Below are positions 41,853 through 51,766 of a stretch of 64,000 bases of DNA, piece by piece; the first letter of the stretch is position 1, and each line of letters begins with the position of its first letter. A program made the position numbers and the translations under genes. The notes beneath the pieces are model-generated. The model saw only the letters and a program-made list of their open reading frames with translations. It had not been told where the DNA came from and did not search any database. This DNA comes from Rhynchopus sp. YZ270_cl-10 (taxonomy: Eukaryota; Euglenozoa; Diplonemea; Diplonemida; Diplonemidae): the NCBI GenBank assembly GCA_964035575.1, contig OZ037860.1, positions 1,388,689 to 1,452,688 on the forward strand, read 5' to 3'.

Positions 41853-43231
41853 ATGGGTCTTCTCTCTATCCTCAGAAAGATGAAGAAAAGGTATGTACCA
41901 CACACACACACAGCCACTTCCTCCTCTTCTCTCTCATACCAGCCCGTTTTTTTGATCCAACAACACCCCATAGATTCGATAACCCCACGGACAGCACCGC
42001 CCTCCCAGAGGCGTTTTACACTATATCAACTTCGCTTTCTATGCTCTTCGTTAACGCTTATCGGTTCCTCACCTGGGGGAGGACTAACAACGAGACTACC
42101 TGCCTGTAATTCTTACGGCAATACTACTTATGGACGGTGCTAATATAGCTGGCCTTATGTCGGGCTTGCCTGGTTGGGGTTTCACCTCAAGCCAGCTATA
42201 CCGTATTGTAATGATCACTTAACTCTACCCATGCACCACACCCACCACCTTCCACCTTCCACCTTCCCATCCACAGCGAGAAGGAGCCGCGTATCCTCAT
42301 CCTCGGCCTTGACAACGCAGGTAAGACCACCATCGTGAAGCGTCTCTCCGATGAGGACATCACGCAAACAACGTCCACCCAGGGGTTCAACATCAAGTCC
42401 CTGAACCACGACGGCGTGAAGCTCAACATGTGGGACATCGGTGGGCAGAAGGCGATCCGCACATACTGGAAGAACTACATGGACGGCACAGACTGCCTCA
42501 TCTACGTCGTGGACTCGTCGGACAAGAAGAGGTTTGTGCAAAGTTTTTTTAGATTGAAAATGAAACACTTCCTTTTGCAACTCTTAACAGAATTGAGGAG
42601 ACCGGGCTTGAATTAGACACCTTGATGGAGGATGAGAGCCTTGCTGGAGTTCCTGTTTTGGTCTTCGCCAACAAGCAGGTATGTGCGGGGTGTTTTTGAA
42701 ACTTTTGAAGTACAACTTCCATTTCTTTACATCTTCTGTTGTTGGCCGCAGGGCACTTCTACTTTCAGCCGGCATCGTAGATGCCTGCAGCAATAACTTC
42801 ACTTTCTTTTTTGTGGAGCCTACGTCCCCAGAAGCGTCATCGAACCTGAAGATGACTAAAGCCAAAATGTAACATTTCAAAACACCCGTCAATACACCTT
42901 ACCCTTACCCCACTCCTACCAGGACCTTGCGAACGCCCTCAGTGCGGCTGAGGTGTCCGAAGCCCTTCACCTGCAAGGATTCAGAGACAGGAAATGGCAG
43001 ATCCAGGGTTGCAGTGCCAAGACGGGAGAAGGGCTTGAGGACGGACTCACATGGACAGTATGTTCCTTTTATTTTTGATCTGCATTTTTCTTAACAACCG
43101 TTGAGAAGAAAGAGCCCATCTTCAAACCCAGCGCGATAATAATAGTGATGAAGATGTACTAGAAGCACATTTTTTGTTGTTGTTTTTAAACACAACACAA
43201 ACAGGTCAAAGCTGCCACTGAAGGATGCTAA
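41853..43231 (+). CDS. ARL3: ARL3-type small GTPase, five exons
   Basis: ARL3 is an Arf-like GTPase that, when loaded by ARL13B, releases lipidated cargo from UNC119 and PDE6D carriers in cilia. Exons: 41853-41890, 42277-42531, 42591-42678, 42923-43057 and 43205-43231; all junctions are GT-AG and keep the frame, giving 180 residues against 182 in human ARL3. Visible motifs: N-terminal [12 protein letters not shown] (Gly2, amphipathic helix), P-loop GLDNAGKT, switch I Thr in TQGFNIKS, switch II WDIGGQ, NKQD split by intron 3, and CSAK in G5. TQGFNIKS and RPYWKNY-like [12 protein letters not shown] favour ARL3 over ARL2. Its presence implies a ciliated or flagellated organism. Intron 1 contains an R5-like fragment. 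Confidence 0.92.
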
Positions 43232-45082
43232 GTAAAAGCCAAGGGGAAAAAAAATGAAATGAAAAGTTGTTTTGGTGAAGTAAATCCACGAGAGGGTCTG
43301 CGCACTAACACAGCACAGAAGCCCCCCCCCCTTTCCCCCCAACAAGGGGAGGAGAGCAATAATCGAACAAAAAAAAAAAAGCAAAAGACGTGAAAAGATC
43401 GCAAGACACGTTGTGGGGGTTGGGTTAAAAAAAAACAAACAGACAAACAAAAAAAACAGCATTTTTCCGTTCCTTTACGTAGCCACTAAAAAGTGGGAAG
43501 GTAATAGTGTTTTCATATCCTCGGGTATCACTGATGCTACCGAGGTTTTTAAAATAATAATAAACAAAGCAAAAAAAAAAAAAAAAAAAATTGTGCACCA
43601 GGCAAGTCATTCGTTTCCTGCACGGGTTATCTTGTTGGATGCAAATTTTATTTTGCAGAGAAGATACGAAAATGATTGTACTTGCACTGGTTTCTGCCTG
43701 CACATGAGAAGAGAAAAAACAACATGTGAGGTATTTATTAAAACAAAAAAACACAAGCAAAAAACAAGCAAAAAAAAAAAAAAAACAAAACAAAACAAAA
43801 CTTAATCCCAGACCAACACCTCCTTCCCACCCCCCCTTCACAGACCCAATAAAAGGTTTCCCTTCCTCCTCTCCCCCTCCGTTTATAATATCCCCCTCAG
43901 GATTCGGGGCATTTTTTTTTTGTGTTTTTTTCCTTTAATACAACCCAATATTCTTTGTTCTATATTGCTCTTATGCGGGATTGCCCTTCGGAATAATGTC
44001 TAAAAAAAGGTTCCCCTTTTTTTTTTCAAATATTTTTCTAGTAAAATTATTTGAAAAACAAGCTACACTACTACAGAGTATCATTAAATGAAAAAGGCAT
44101 TCTGCATGCAACCCGTTGTGGTGAAGGTGCATGGGGGGTTTTTTTTAAATGATAGTTTTGTAGTAAAAATAGGGGTTCAAAAAAAAAAGACATTGAGAGC
44201 AGAAGAAGGGAGAACAGCCATTTGAGATGAGGAACAAAAAATATTCCGCCACCCCCTATTTCCTTTTTTTTTTTTTAAATCCCATATCTCCCCTCCCATT
44301 TTGTGTGGGTCTTTTTTTAAAAGATGTGTGCATGCATATTGAGTGAAGGCATATTCATCTTTCAACCTTTCTTTTTTAAAAAAGGTGACCAAACACGAAG
44401 AGAGTTTAGGTTTATCTTATAAAATTTTCAAAAAAAAAAAAAAAAAAAACGCAACACCCTCCCCTCAAAATTCCCTCCCCACTTCTTGCACTCATTTTAT
44501 TTTTTGAGAGAAAAAACTGGATTTTGGTGGTTTTGTCACATTTTTTCTGTCAAATCTCCATTTTTATCCTTTTTTTTTTTTTGTTATTTTCGAGAAGGAA
44601 TCTACACACAGCGTTTTGATATATTTTTTTTTGTGTTTTTTTTTTCCCCCCACTGGTGGTCAACTAAAGGACTTAACTCTCGATTACAGACACCTAATGT
44701 GTAAAACAAAAGAGGCAAAAAAACAAAGCAAGGGGGAAGGGGATGGAGAGTAGACGGGGGTCTCGAGCACTATTTTTTTTTGATTAAAAAAGGATGAGCG
44801 AGAAGGGAATGGTTCACACACATACATCTGGTGTCTCTCCCCACCCCCTATCTTCAGCTTTTTCTTCACACAATCGCATTTTTGGTGAGGCACTGTGAGC
44901 CTTGGGATCTTGCAAACCTCTTTTGCCACTCTACTCTGGGGCATGCAAGAACTGTGTATCCCGATCACATCTGCACCTCCCTTGTGGAGGGTGGTTCGTG
45001 ACGTCCATCTCCCAGAGCGTTCCCATGGGATGCAATGTACCTTACCAACACTCTCGCATCAACAGATTCCCCACACAGAACA
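43232..45082. other. Spacer with R8 and R1 copies
   Basis: The spacer is very A/T-rich with long homopolymers. An R8 copy at 44335-44368 is followed directly by R1 at 44383-44420, whose stem keeps pairing through a changed base pair. 44860-45080 is GC-richer leader-like sequence ahead of the ankyrin array, ending in CCCCACACAG. No gene. Confidence 0.55.
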
Positions 45083-46327
45083 ATGGACGTGTTTGTGGTA
45101 TGGAGTTGTGGCAGCCGTGAGCACATCGAAGTCGCCCTGCAGGACACCCTGCACACACTGAAGGTCACCCTCGCCCTGAAGCGAGGATGCGACCCACACG
45201 ACATGGCGCTGTACCTGGACGGGACGCTTCTCGACGTGTCTGAGGATACTGAACTGCGCAGCACAGCAATGTACGAAGACTGTGAGCTGCGGGTGCGTTG
45301 TCCGTCGCAGGAGGCGATACGGAAGTGCAGACAGCTGAACATCAAACTTGTTCGTGACAGTCTGATTCTGTGGATCTCGCGTGGTGACGAGGAGCGTGTG
45401 AAGCTGCTTCTCGACACGAAGATGTTTGCCGTGGACAGCACGACCTCCACACGCAACGGTGTTGAGGCTGTGCGTCTGCTCCCACCTCTTCTTGTGGCGG
45501 TGAAGAACCGCCAGCACGGTGTGGCAGCACTGCTTCTCTCACGTGGTGCCGACCCGAACGTCACACAACAGCGCCGCACACCGTTCCTCCTCAGCAACAA
45601 CCTGTTCCAAGAGTCTGCCATGAACCTTGCTGTGATCAACGTCGACCTTCCGATGGTGAAGCTTCTTGTGGAGGCAGGCGCGTCTCTCGATGTGAAGGGT
45701 GCCGGGGGTACAGACCTCCGTTCCACTTTGGCGAAGTCCTGCAACAGAGAGAAGACGAAGAAGGTGAAAAACAAGATGAAGAAACTGGTCAAGGTCAAGC
45801 GTCCTGTTGTGAACCCAGACGATGTCGCTGGTTTGTTGGCGTACCTGTACGCTTGCCCGGGGTCGCCGTTCAGAAGAGATTGTTTTCCCTTCGAAATGCA
45901 CGACCCGTACGTTGCGCACCCCCTACCACTGTTCTGTGCAACGAAGGGAAAGCTTCCAATGCTCAAAGCAATCATGACCGATTCGTACATCGCACACAAC
46001 CCGAGGATGTCTTCTGCAGTGCTGTCTGTATGTGTGTACCTCGCGCGCTCCTGGAAGGGCGCCTGACGTATGAGGAAGGCACCGTTGTACGGAGACGCCA
46101 TCCGGCACCTGCTCAGCCAAGGTGCTGCGGCTTGTATTGTACAGGAGTGGTCACGCAGGGAGTACCGTTGGAGACATTGGGAAGGCGCTTCCTGTGCGAT
46201 GATGGAGAGGTACGGTGGGAAAAGGGGAAAGTACTACCGTAGTACAGTACGGACACAAGATCACGATGATGAGTTCTACGTCAGGAAGCAGAGCGGCCCT
46301 GTCAAGGACAAAGTACGTGGTAGGTGA
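45083..46327 (+). pseudogene. Ubiquitin-like/ankyrin paralogue A, interrupted by an in-frame TGA
   Basis: This is the first of three tandem host paralogues. From ATG 45083 residues ~1-72 form a ubiquitin-like beta-grasp (VFVVWSC, LHTLKVTLALKRGCDPHDMA, LYLDGTLLD, ELRVRC). Residues ~85-215 hold ankyrin-type repeats (DEERVKLLLDTK, HGVAALLLSRGADPNVT, LPMVKLLVEAGASLDVK), then a Lys-rich linker and a conserved C-terminal region. The frame stops at TGA 46064-46066. The next 86 codons (46067-46324) continue in the same frame and match paralogue B down to its own stop at 46325-46327. So A either makes a protein ~85 residues shorter than B, is a recent pseudogene, or is read through. The sequence is otherwise intact. 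The function is unknown; UBL plus ankyrin suggests a protein-protein adaptor. Confidence 0.75.
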
Positions 46328-46992
46328 ATTCGTTCAAACAGTGTCGTTCTTTGATGCACAGCAGGGAATGTTGTGTCTTTATTTTTTTTTTCGTTTTATT
46401 GGTGTGCCAACCTGCAGGTGAATAGCCACCGCCAACCTATTTTCTCTCGTGGGCGGGTCATACAAAGGCTCATCGTCGAGGCTAACATGCGTGCCATTAC
46501 AGGGAAACTCCGCCGCCCCATTCCCTGGTGTACAGAGGGGCCGTGTGCATTGCCTCCGTTCCGTCGGCACCCTGTCGCTCATTGGATTCAGATGACTGTG
46601 TTCCAGGACACGTGCTTTTCTTGAGTCTTTAAATAATGTCGTCACCCCTTCCCAGTCAGGATGGGGAAATGACTGTGTCCCTGCTTACAGTTTCCCTGTT
46701 AGCGGCTCCCAAGTGCAACACTCGGGGGTTGGAGTGTCAGTGATTGCGTCCCAGAGGCGTTTTGCACTGTCAACTTCACTTTCTCTTTTTTGCAACACAG
46801 GGAGCATCAAGATTTTTACCTAGCCTTCGTGATGTTTCCGTGTTGCATATTGCTTCTTGTGGTGTATCCTCTGTCCCGCTGTGAGGTGCACAGCACAGCA
46901 TAATGATAAGAGTACAGAGCCATGTTTTGTTCAGTCTATTTATCTCTTTTTGCAGAACAAACCACACATCAACAGATTCCCCACACAGAACA
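46328..46992. other. Spacer A-B with a ~345-bp insertion
   Basis: The outer parts match spacer B-C (48244-48566) closely. 46443-46790 is absent from B-C; it includes R5 copy 2 and ends where TTTTTTGCAACACAGGGAGC resumes the match. The end holds a TCTTTTTGCAG acceptor. Confidence 0.7.
46636..46792 (+). repeat. Repeat R5, copy 2
   Basis: This matches 27617-27790 over about 160 bases with a short deletion after the ACTCGG word. It lies at the 3' end of the extra block in spacer A-B. Confidence 0.75.
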
Positions 46993-48243
46993 ATGGACGT
47001 GTTTGTGGTATGGAGTTGTGGCAGCCGTGAGCACATCGAAGTCGCCCTGCAGGACACCCTGCACACACTGAAGGTCACCCTCGCCCTGAAGCGAGGATGC
47101 GACCCACACGACATGGCGCTGTACCTGGACGGGACGCTTCTCGACGTGTCTGAGGATACTGAACTGCGCAGCACAGCAATGTACGAAGACTGTGAGCTGC
47201 GGGTGCGTTGTCCGTCGCAGGAGGCGATACGGAAGTGCAGACAGCTGAACATCAAACTTGTTCGTGACAGTCTGATTCTGTGGATCTCGCGTGGTGACGA
47301 GGAGCGTGTGAAGCTGCTTCTCGACACGAAGATGTTTGCCGTGGACAGCACGACCTCCACACGCAACGGTGTTGAGGCTGTGCGTCTGCTCCCACCTCTT
47401 CTTGTGGCGGTGAAGAACCGCCAGCACGGTGTGGCAGCACTGCTTCTCTCACGTGGTGCCGACCCGAACGTCACACAACAGCGCCGCACACCGTTCCTCC
47501 TCCGAAACCCCCCCAACAGCCTGTTCCAAGAGTCTGCCATGAACCTTGCTGTGATCAATGTCGACCTTCCGATGGTGAAGCTTCTTGTGGAGGCAGGCGC
47601 CACGCTAGATGCCAAGAGCTCGACAGGGACAGACCTCCGTTCCACTTTGGCGAAGTCCTGCAACAGAGAGAAGAGGAAGACAAAGTTCAAGATCAAGCGT
47701 CCTGTTGTGAACCCAGACGATGTCGCAGGCCTATTGGAGTACCTGCACACTTGCCCGGGGTCGCCGTTCCGAAGAGATTGTTATCCTTTACAAGTGCACC
47801 GGTTTGATGCGTACCCCCTACCACTGTTCTGCGCAACGAAGGGAAAGCTTCCCATGCTCAAAGCAATCATGACCAAGTCGTACATCGCACACAACCCGAT
47901 GATGTCTTCTGCAGTGCTGTCTGTATGTGTGTACCTCGCCAGCACCTGGAAGGGAAGCGGCACCTTGGGTGTGAGGAAGGCAGCGTCATACGCAGACGCC
48001 ATCCGGCACCTGCTCAGCCAAGGTGCTGCGGCTTGTATTATACAGGAGTGGTCACGCAGGGAGTACCGTTGGAGACATTGGCAGCACGCTTCCTGTGCGA
48101 AGATGGAGAGGTACGGTGGGAAAAGGGGAAAAGACTACTACCCTGGTACGCTGCCCAGTTCACAGACAACAGAAGATCACGATGATGAGTTCTACGTCAG
48201 GAAGCAGAGCGGCCCTGTCAAGGACAAAGTACGTGGCAGGTGA
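46993..48243 (+). CDS. Ubiquitin-like/ankyrin paralogue B, intact
   Basis: The product is 416 residues from ATG 46993, which follows the CCCCACACAG acceptor context shared by all three copies. The first ~165 codons appear identical to A at DNA level. Divergence begins at the loop after RRTPFLL, where B has RNPPNSLFQ. B has a shorter Lys-rich linker (REKRKTKFKIKRPVVNPDD) than A or C. The C-terminal region (ASYADAIRHLLSQGAAACII, then QEWSRREYRWRHWQHASC) is conserved with A. The tail DHDDEFYVRKQSGPVKDKVR is shared with A but not C. There are no membrane segments. The beta-grasp plus ankyrin layout is a reading of the sequence; no catalytic residues are seen. Confidence 0.8.
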   Translation: MDVFVVWSCGSREHIEVALQDTLHTLKVTLALKRGCDPHDMALYLDGTLLDVSEDTELRSTAMYEDCELRVRCPSQEAIRKCRQLNIKLVRDSLILWISRGDEERVKLLLDTKMFAVDSTTSTRNGVEAVRLLPPLLVAVKNRQHGVAALLLSRGADPNVTQQRRTPFLLRNPPNSLFQESAMNLAVINVDLPMVKLLVEAGATLDAKSSTGTDLRSTLAKSCNREKRKTKFKIKRPVVNPDDVAGLLEYLHTCPGSPFRRDCYPLQVHRFDAYPLPLFCATKGKLPMLKAIMTKSYIAHNPMMSSAVLSVCVYLASTWKGSGTLGVRKAASYADAIRHLLSQGAAACIIQEWSRREYRWRHWQHASCAKMERYGGKRGKDYYPGTLPSSQTTEDHDDEFYVRKQSGPVKDKVRGR

Positions 48244-48566
48244 ATTCGTTCAAACAGTGTCGTTCTTTGATGCACAGCAGGGAATGTTGTGTCTTTATTT
48301 GTTCGTTTTATTGGTGTGCCAACCTGCAGGTGAATAGCCAATGCCAACCTGTTTTTCTCTTTTTTGCAACACAGGGAGCATCAAGATTTTTACCTAACCT
48401 TCGTGATGTTTCCGTGTTGCATATTGCTTCTTGTGGTGTATCCTCTGTCCCGCTGTGAGGTGCACAGCACAGCATAATGATAAGAGTACAGAGCCATGTT
48501 TTGTTCAGTCTATTTATCTCTTTTTGCAGAACAAACCACACATCAACAGATTCCCCACACAGCACA
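48244..48566. other. Spacer B-C
   Basis: The 323 bases are nearly identical to the flanks of spacer A-B. They contain TTTTTTGCAACACAGGGAGC and a TCTTTTTGCAG acceptor at 48519-48529. This is the uninterrupted form of the spacer. Confidence 0.7.
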
Positions 48567-49883
48567 ATGGATGTGTTTGTGGTATGGAGTTGTGGCAGCC
48601 GTGAGCACATCGAAGTCGCCCTGCAGGACACCCTGCACACACTGAAGGTCACCCTCGCCCTGAAGCGAGGATGCGACCCACACGACATGGCGCTGTACCT
48701 GGACGGGACGCTTCTCGACGTGTCTGAGGATACTGAACTGCGCAGCACAGCAATGTACGAAGACTGTGAGCTGCGGGTGCGTTGTCCGTCGCAGGAGGCG
48801 ATACGGAAGTGCAGACAGCTGAACATCAAACTTGTTCGTGACAGTCTGATTCTGTGGATCTCGCGTGGTGACGAGGAGCGTGTGAAGCTGCTTCTCGACA
48901 CGAAGATGTTTGCCGTGGACAGCACGACCTCCACACGCAACGGTGTTGAGGCTGTGCGTCTGCTCCCACCTCTTCTTGTGGCGGTGAAGAACCGCCAGCA
49001 CGGTGTGGCAGCACTGCTTCTCTCACGTGGTGCCGACCCGAACGTCACACAACAGCGCCGCTTCGCTCCAAGTATTCGACTTACTCACCATGCCTATAAG
49101 AATGCTGACGCGCGTCTGCACCCAGAGTCTGCCATCAACCTTGCTGTGATCAACGTCGACCTTCCGATGGTGAAGCTTCTTGTGGAGGCAGGCGCGTCTC
49201 TTGATGTGAAGGGTGCCGAGGGTACAGACCTCCGTTCCACTTTGGCAAAGTCCTGCAACAGAGAGAAGACGAAGAAGGTGAAAGACGAGAAGAAGAAGAA
49301 ACTGGTCAAGGTCAAGCGTCCTGTTGTGAACCCAGACGATGTTGCAGGTTTGTTAGAGTACCTGCACACTTGCCCGGGGTCGCCATTTGACCGAAACGAG
49401 TGTTCGTTGCAAAAGCGCTGGGGCCTGGGTTACTCGATGCCGGTGTTCTGTGCGTACAACAGAAAGTTTCCAATGCTGTATGCGTTGATGACCAAGTCGT
49501 ACATCGCACACAACCCGATGACGTCTTCTGCAGTGCTGTCTGCGTGTGTGTACGGCATCAGGCGCAACAAGGCGTCTCTTCCTTATCCGTGTCGCACTCG
49601 GGAGGCAACGATGAAAGTGAATGCCAAGCTGTATTCAGCTGCAGTCGATCACCTGTGCGCGAACGGTGCTAAACCTCTTATAGTCCAGGACTGGGAGAAG
49701 ATGCCATACTACTGGAGGCATTGGGAGCATGCTTCATGTGCAATGATGGAGAGATATGGTGGGAAGAGGGGAAAAGACAAGTACCCTGCAGCGAAAGTCC
49801 ATAAACATGCAGGGTATCCACAAAAAGTAACTGAGAAGGAGCCTAGCTTCCCAAGGAACGATGGCAGGCGGCGGAGGAGGTAG
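48567..49883 (+). CDS. Ubiquitin-like/ankyrin paralogue C, diverged C-terminus
   Basis: The product is 438 residues from ATG 48567. The 5' ~500 bases are nearly identical to A and B, with a few substitutions such as GATGTG for GACGTG at codon 2-3. From residue ~163 the loop differs (FAPSIRLTHHAYKNADARLH). The Lys-rich linker resembles A (TKKVKDEKKKKLVKVKRPVV). From ~residue 280 the sequence is clearly different (VFCAYNRKFPMLYALMTKSY, KASLPYPCRTREATMKVNAK), and the tail is unrelated (KVTEKEPSFPRNDGRRRRR). The WRHW-x2-ASC core is kept. Sharp blocks of identity and divergence point to gene conversion across the 5' half. Confidence 0.8.
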   Translation: MDVFVVWSCGSREHIEVALQDTLHTLKVTLALKRGCDPHDMALYLDGTLLDVSEDTELRSTAMYEDCELRVRCPSQEAIRKCRQLNIKLVRDSLILWISRGDEERVKLLLDTKMFAVDSTTSTRNGVEAVRLLPPLLVAVKNRQHGVAALLLSRGADPNVTQQRRFAPSIRLTHHAYKNADARLHPESAINLAVINVDLPMVKLLVEAGASLDVKGAEGTDLRSTLAKSCNREKTKKVKDEKKKKLVKVKRPVVNPDDVAGLLEYLHTCPGSPFDRNECSLQKRWGLGYSMPVFCAYNRKFPMLYALMTKSYIAHNPMTSSAVLSACVYGIRRNKASLPYPCRTREATMKVNAKLYSAAVDHLCANGAKPLIVQDWEKMPYYWRHWEHASCAMMERYGGKRGKDKYPAAKVHKHAGYPQKVTEKEPSFPRNDGRRRRR

Positions 49884-51766
49884 AGCAGCTTTAGTTTGTG
49901 TAGATCTGTGTCGTTTGAGCATCCTTTAGCAAAGGTCTTTTGTCTTTCAAGTTCTCCCAATTTTCAGAAGGCTCCTGAGCCAGAGGCTCATGCAGTCTTT
50001 ACCAACTTTGAACAAAAAACAAAACAATATATGGATCACTCTCTAGGGTGGCTGCACTAATGCAACCAAGTTTTCACAAAGCACAAAAAAAAGGGCAGCA
50101 GTCTTCGGACAGGTGCGTAGCGACACCTCCCTTGCGAGCTCACAGAAGCTAAGTCGTTTATAATTTTGTGTCAATTTTAGTTTTTGAAAAGACAAGTAGA
50201 GCGCAAAGACTGTTTGATAATAGCAACAGTGGTTAAAACTCTTTATATCTCGGAGGGTCTTGCACTGACGATGCCCCCCTCTGATACTACCAATGTATGT
50301 AGTTAGGACTGAAACATGATGTCCTGAATTTCTAACCAACTACTTTATTTTCTCACGTGACCCCTTTAACCCACCCTATCCCCCAAACTTTGATGATGCA
50401 ACTTTTGTGTATACCACAGCACTCGAATGCATAAACAACAAATAAAAGCTACTTTCCAGAGTTGAGGACGACGTGCGCATATCTTTCACGTACAGTAGCC
50501 TTCGGGGCGACATTGGGTACTGGCAGGTGATTGTCGACACAACACAAAAAAAAACTAGAACATCCTGCAGGATTGGTGTTCCAAGGAGCTGTGAGTGGTT
50601 TGCCCCTCACCCTCATCTACAGGTGCTTGTCAGGAGGATCAAGACCCCAAACTTGTCAAGTCCGGTTTCACGGGGATGATTTTCCTCGCATCTTTAAGAG
50701 TGAATACGTCTTGAGGTACGAGAAAAGGGTTTCTTTTCTTGAAGTTTTTGATAAAACAACTTGTTGTCAATTCTAAAAAGATTGGAGGCAGCGCTGCAGG
50801 GCAAATAAAACGGATTGAAAAAAAACAGAAGCTTGTTTTCTTTGAGTACTCAATTAACCACAACAACCGTACTTCAGTTTAACACATTTTTTCACCTTTT
50901 TGTCTCCCCAGCTTTGAGCGCACAAACAAAAGACCCGATCTTTTTTCCAGTCGGAAAAACGCTTGATGTCTAGACCAATTTGCGTCAATATTGTATCGTA
51001 TGTGCTTCACGTTTTTCTTACAACGCAGGGGACCAATTTCCCTAGCCCCTTTACGGTGTACTTGCGTTGCGCCTAGTCTCTTTTAACTTTGCCTCTCGCT
51101 TATTTGCCCCTTTTTCTGGGCCGATATTTGCAACACCTTACTTTTATATGACTAAACACGCGCGTATTAGGTCTCACGCTCTTCTCTCTTTTTCTGTGTA
51201 TGCACTGCAAGCTGATCTTCTCAAGTGTTATTTCATTTTATTTCTACATTGTTTAGTGTCTGCAGGGTCCTTCTGTCTGCCTCTGTTGTGATGTGTGTTA
51301 ACAATTTCTGTATTGCATGACTGCTGCATTTCTTGCATCTAAATGGAACGCGAGACTGTGGAGTTTTGTCGTGTATAACCCGCTGAAGTCGGACAAAAAA
51401 GAATCCCCCCCAGGCTCGCGACTCTGCTGTAGCCATGGCGGGGGTCCACCTGGAGTCTCGGAAAGTGGATTATACACAATGCAATGGGTTTTCCTGGAGT
51501 ACCTTCCACAAGTCGTCGGTATCCCGGGTCGTGCTATTCTTTAGCCAAATCCTAGTTGAGGGGGCCTCAGTGTAGGTATTTTGTCTAGGGGCAGGGGCAG
51601 AAGCTGCTTTTATTTTTACCTTTTTTTTTTTTTTTTCCAGCGTTTTTTTGGTGCCATCGTACCTGAAACAATACCAAAACTTAAATTTTCTGCTTCATTT
51701 TTTTTTTTCCATAAACCCCCTCCCTTCCTCTCCGTACCAAACAGCCCCTAAACAGCCCCTTTCAAA
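49884..51766. other. Spacer with R4 and R6 copies
   Basis: R4 copy at 50037-50078. R6 copy at 50750-50946, preceded at 50714 by a possible donor (GAGGTACGAG) and followed by TTTTTTCCAG near 50960. An 81-codon frame (50531-50776) runs into it but has no recognisable content, so I do not call a gene. 50960-51766 shows nothing I recognise beyond homopolymers and a pyrimidine-rich acceptor region before 51767. Confidence 0.55.
50750..50946 (+). repeat. Repeat R6, copy 2, intergenic
   Basis: This is closely similar to intron sequence at 2860-3050 (see that entry). It differs by small indels only. It has intron-like edges but no recognisable exons on either side. Confidence 0.85.

Noticed and set aside
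44965-46101. Long minus-strand frames opposite the ankyrin paralogues (also 46776-47750, 48308-49048)
   Set aside because: They are repeated only because the plus-strand genes are duplicated; they have no domain and are rich in Arg and Ser.
50531-50776. 81-codon frame before the R6 copy as an exon
   Set aside because: It has no similarity to the exons of the 2605-4093 gene and no partner exon after the possible acceptor; it runs into the repeat.
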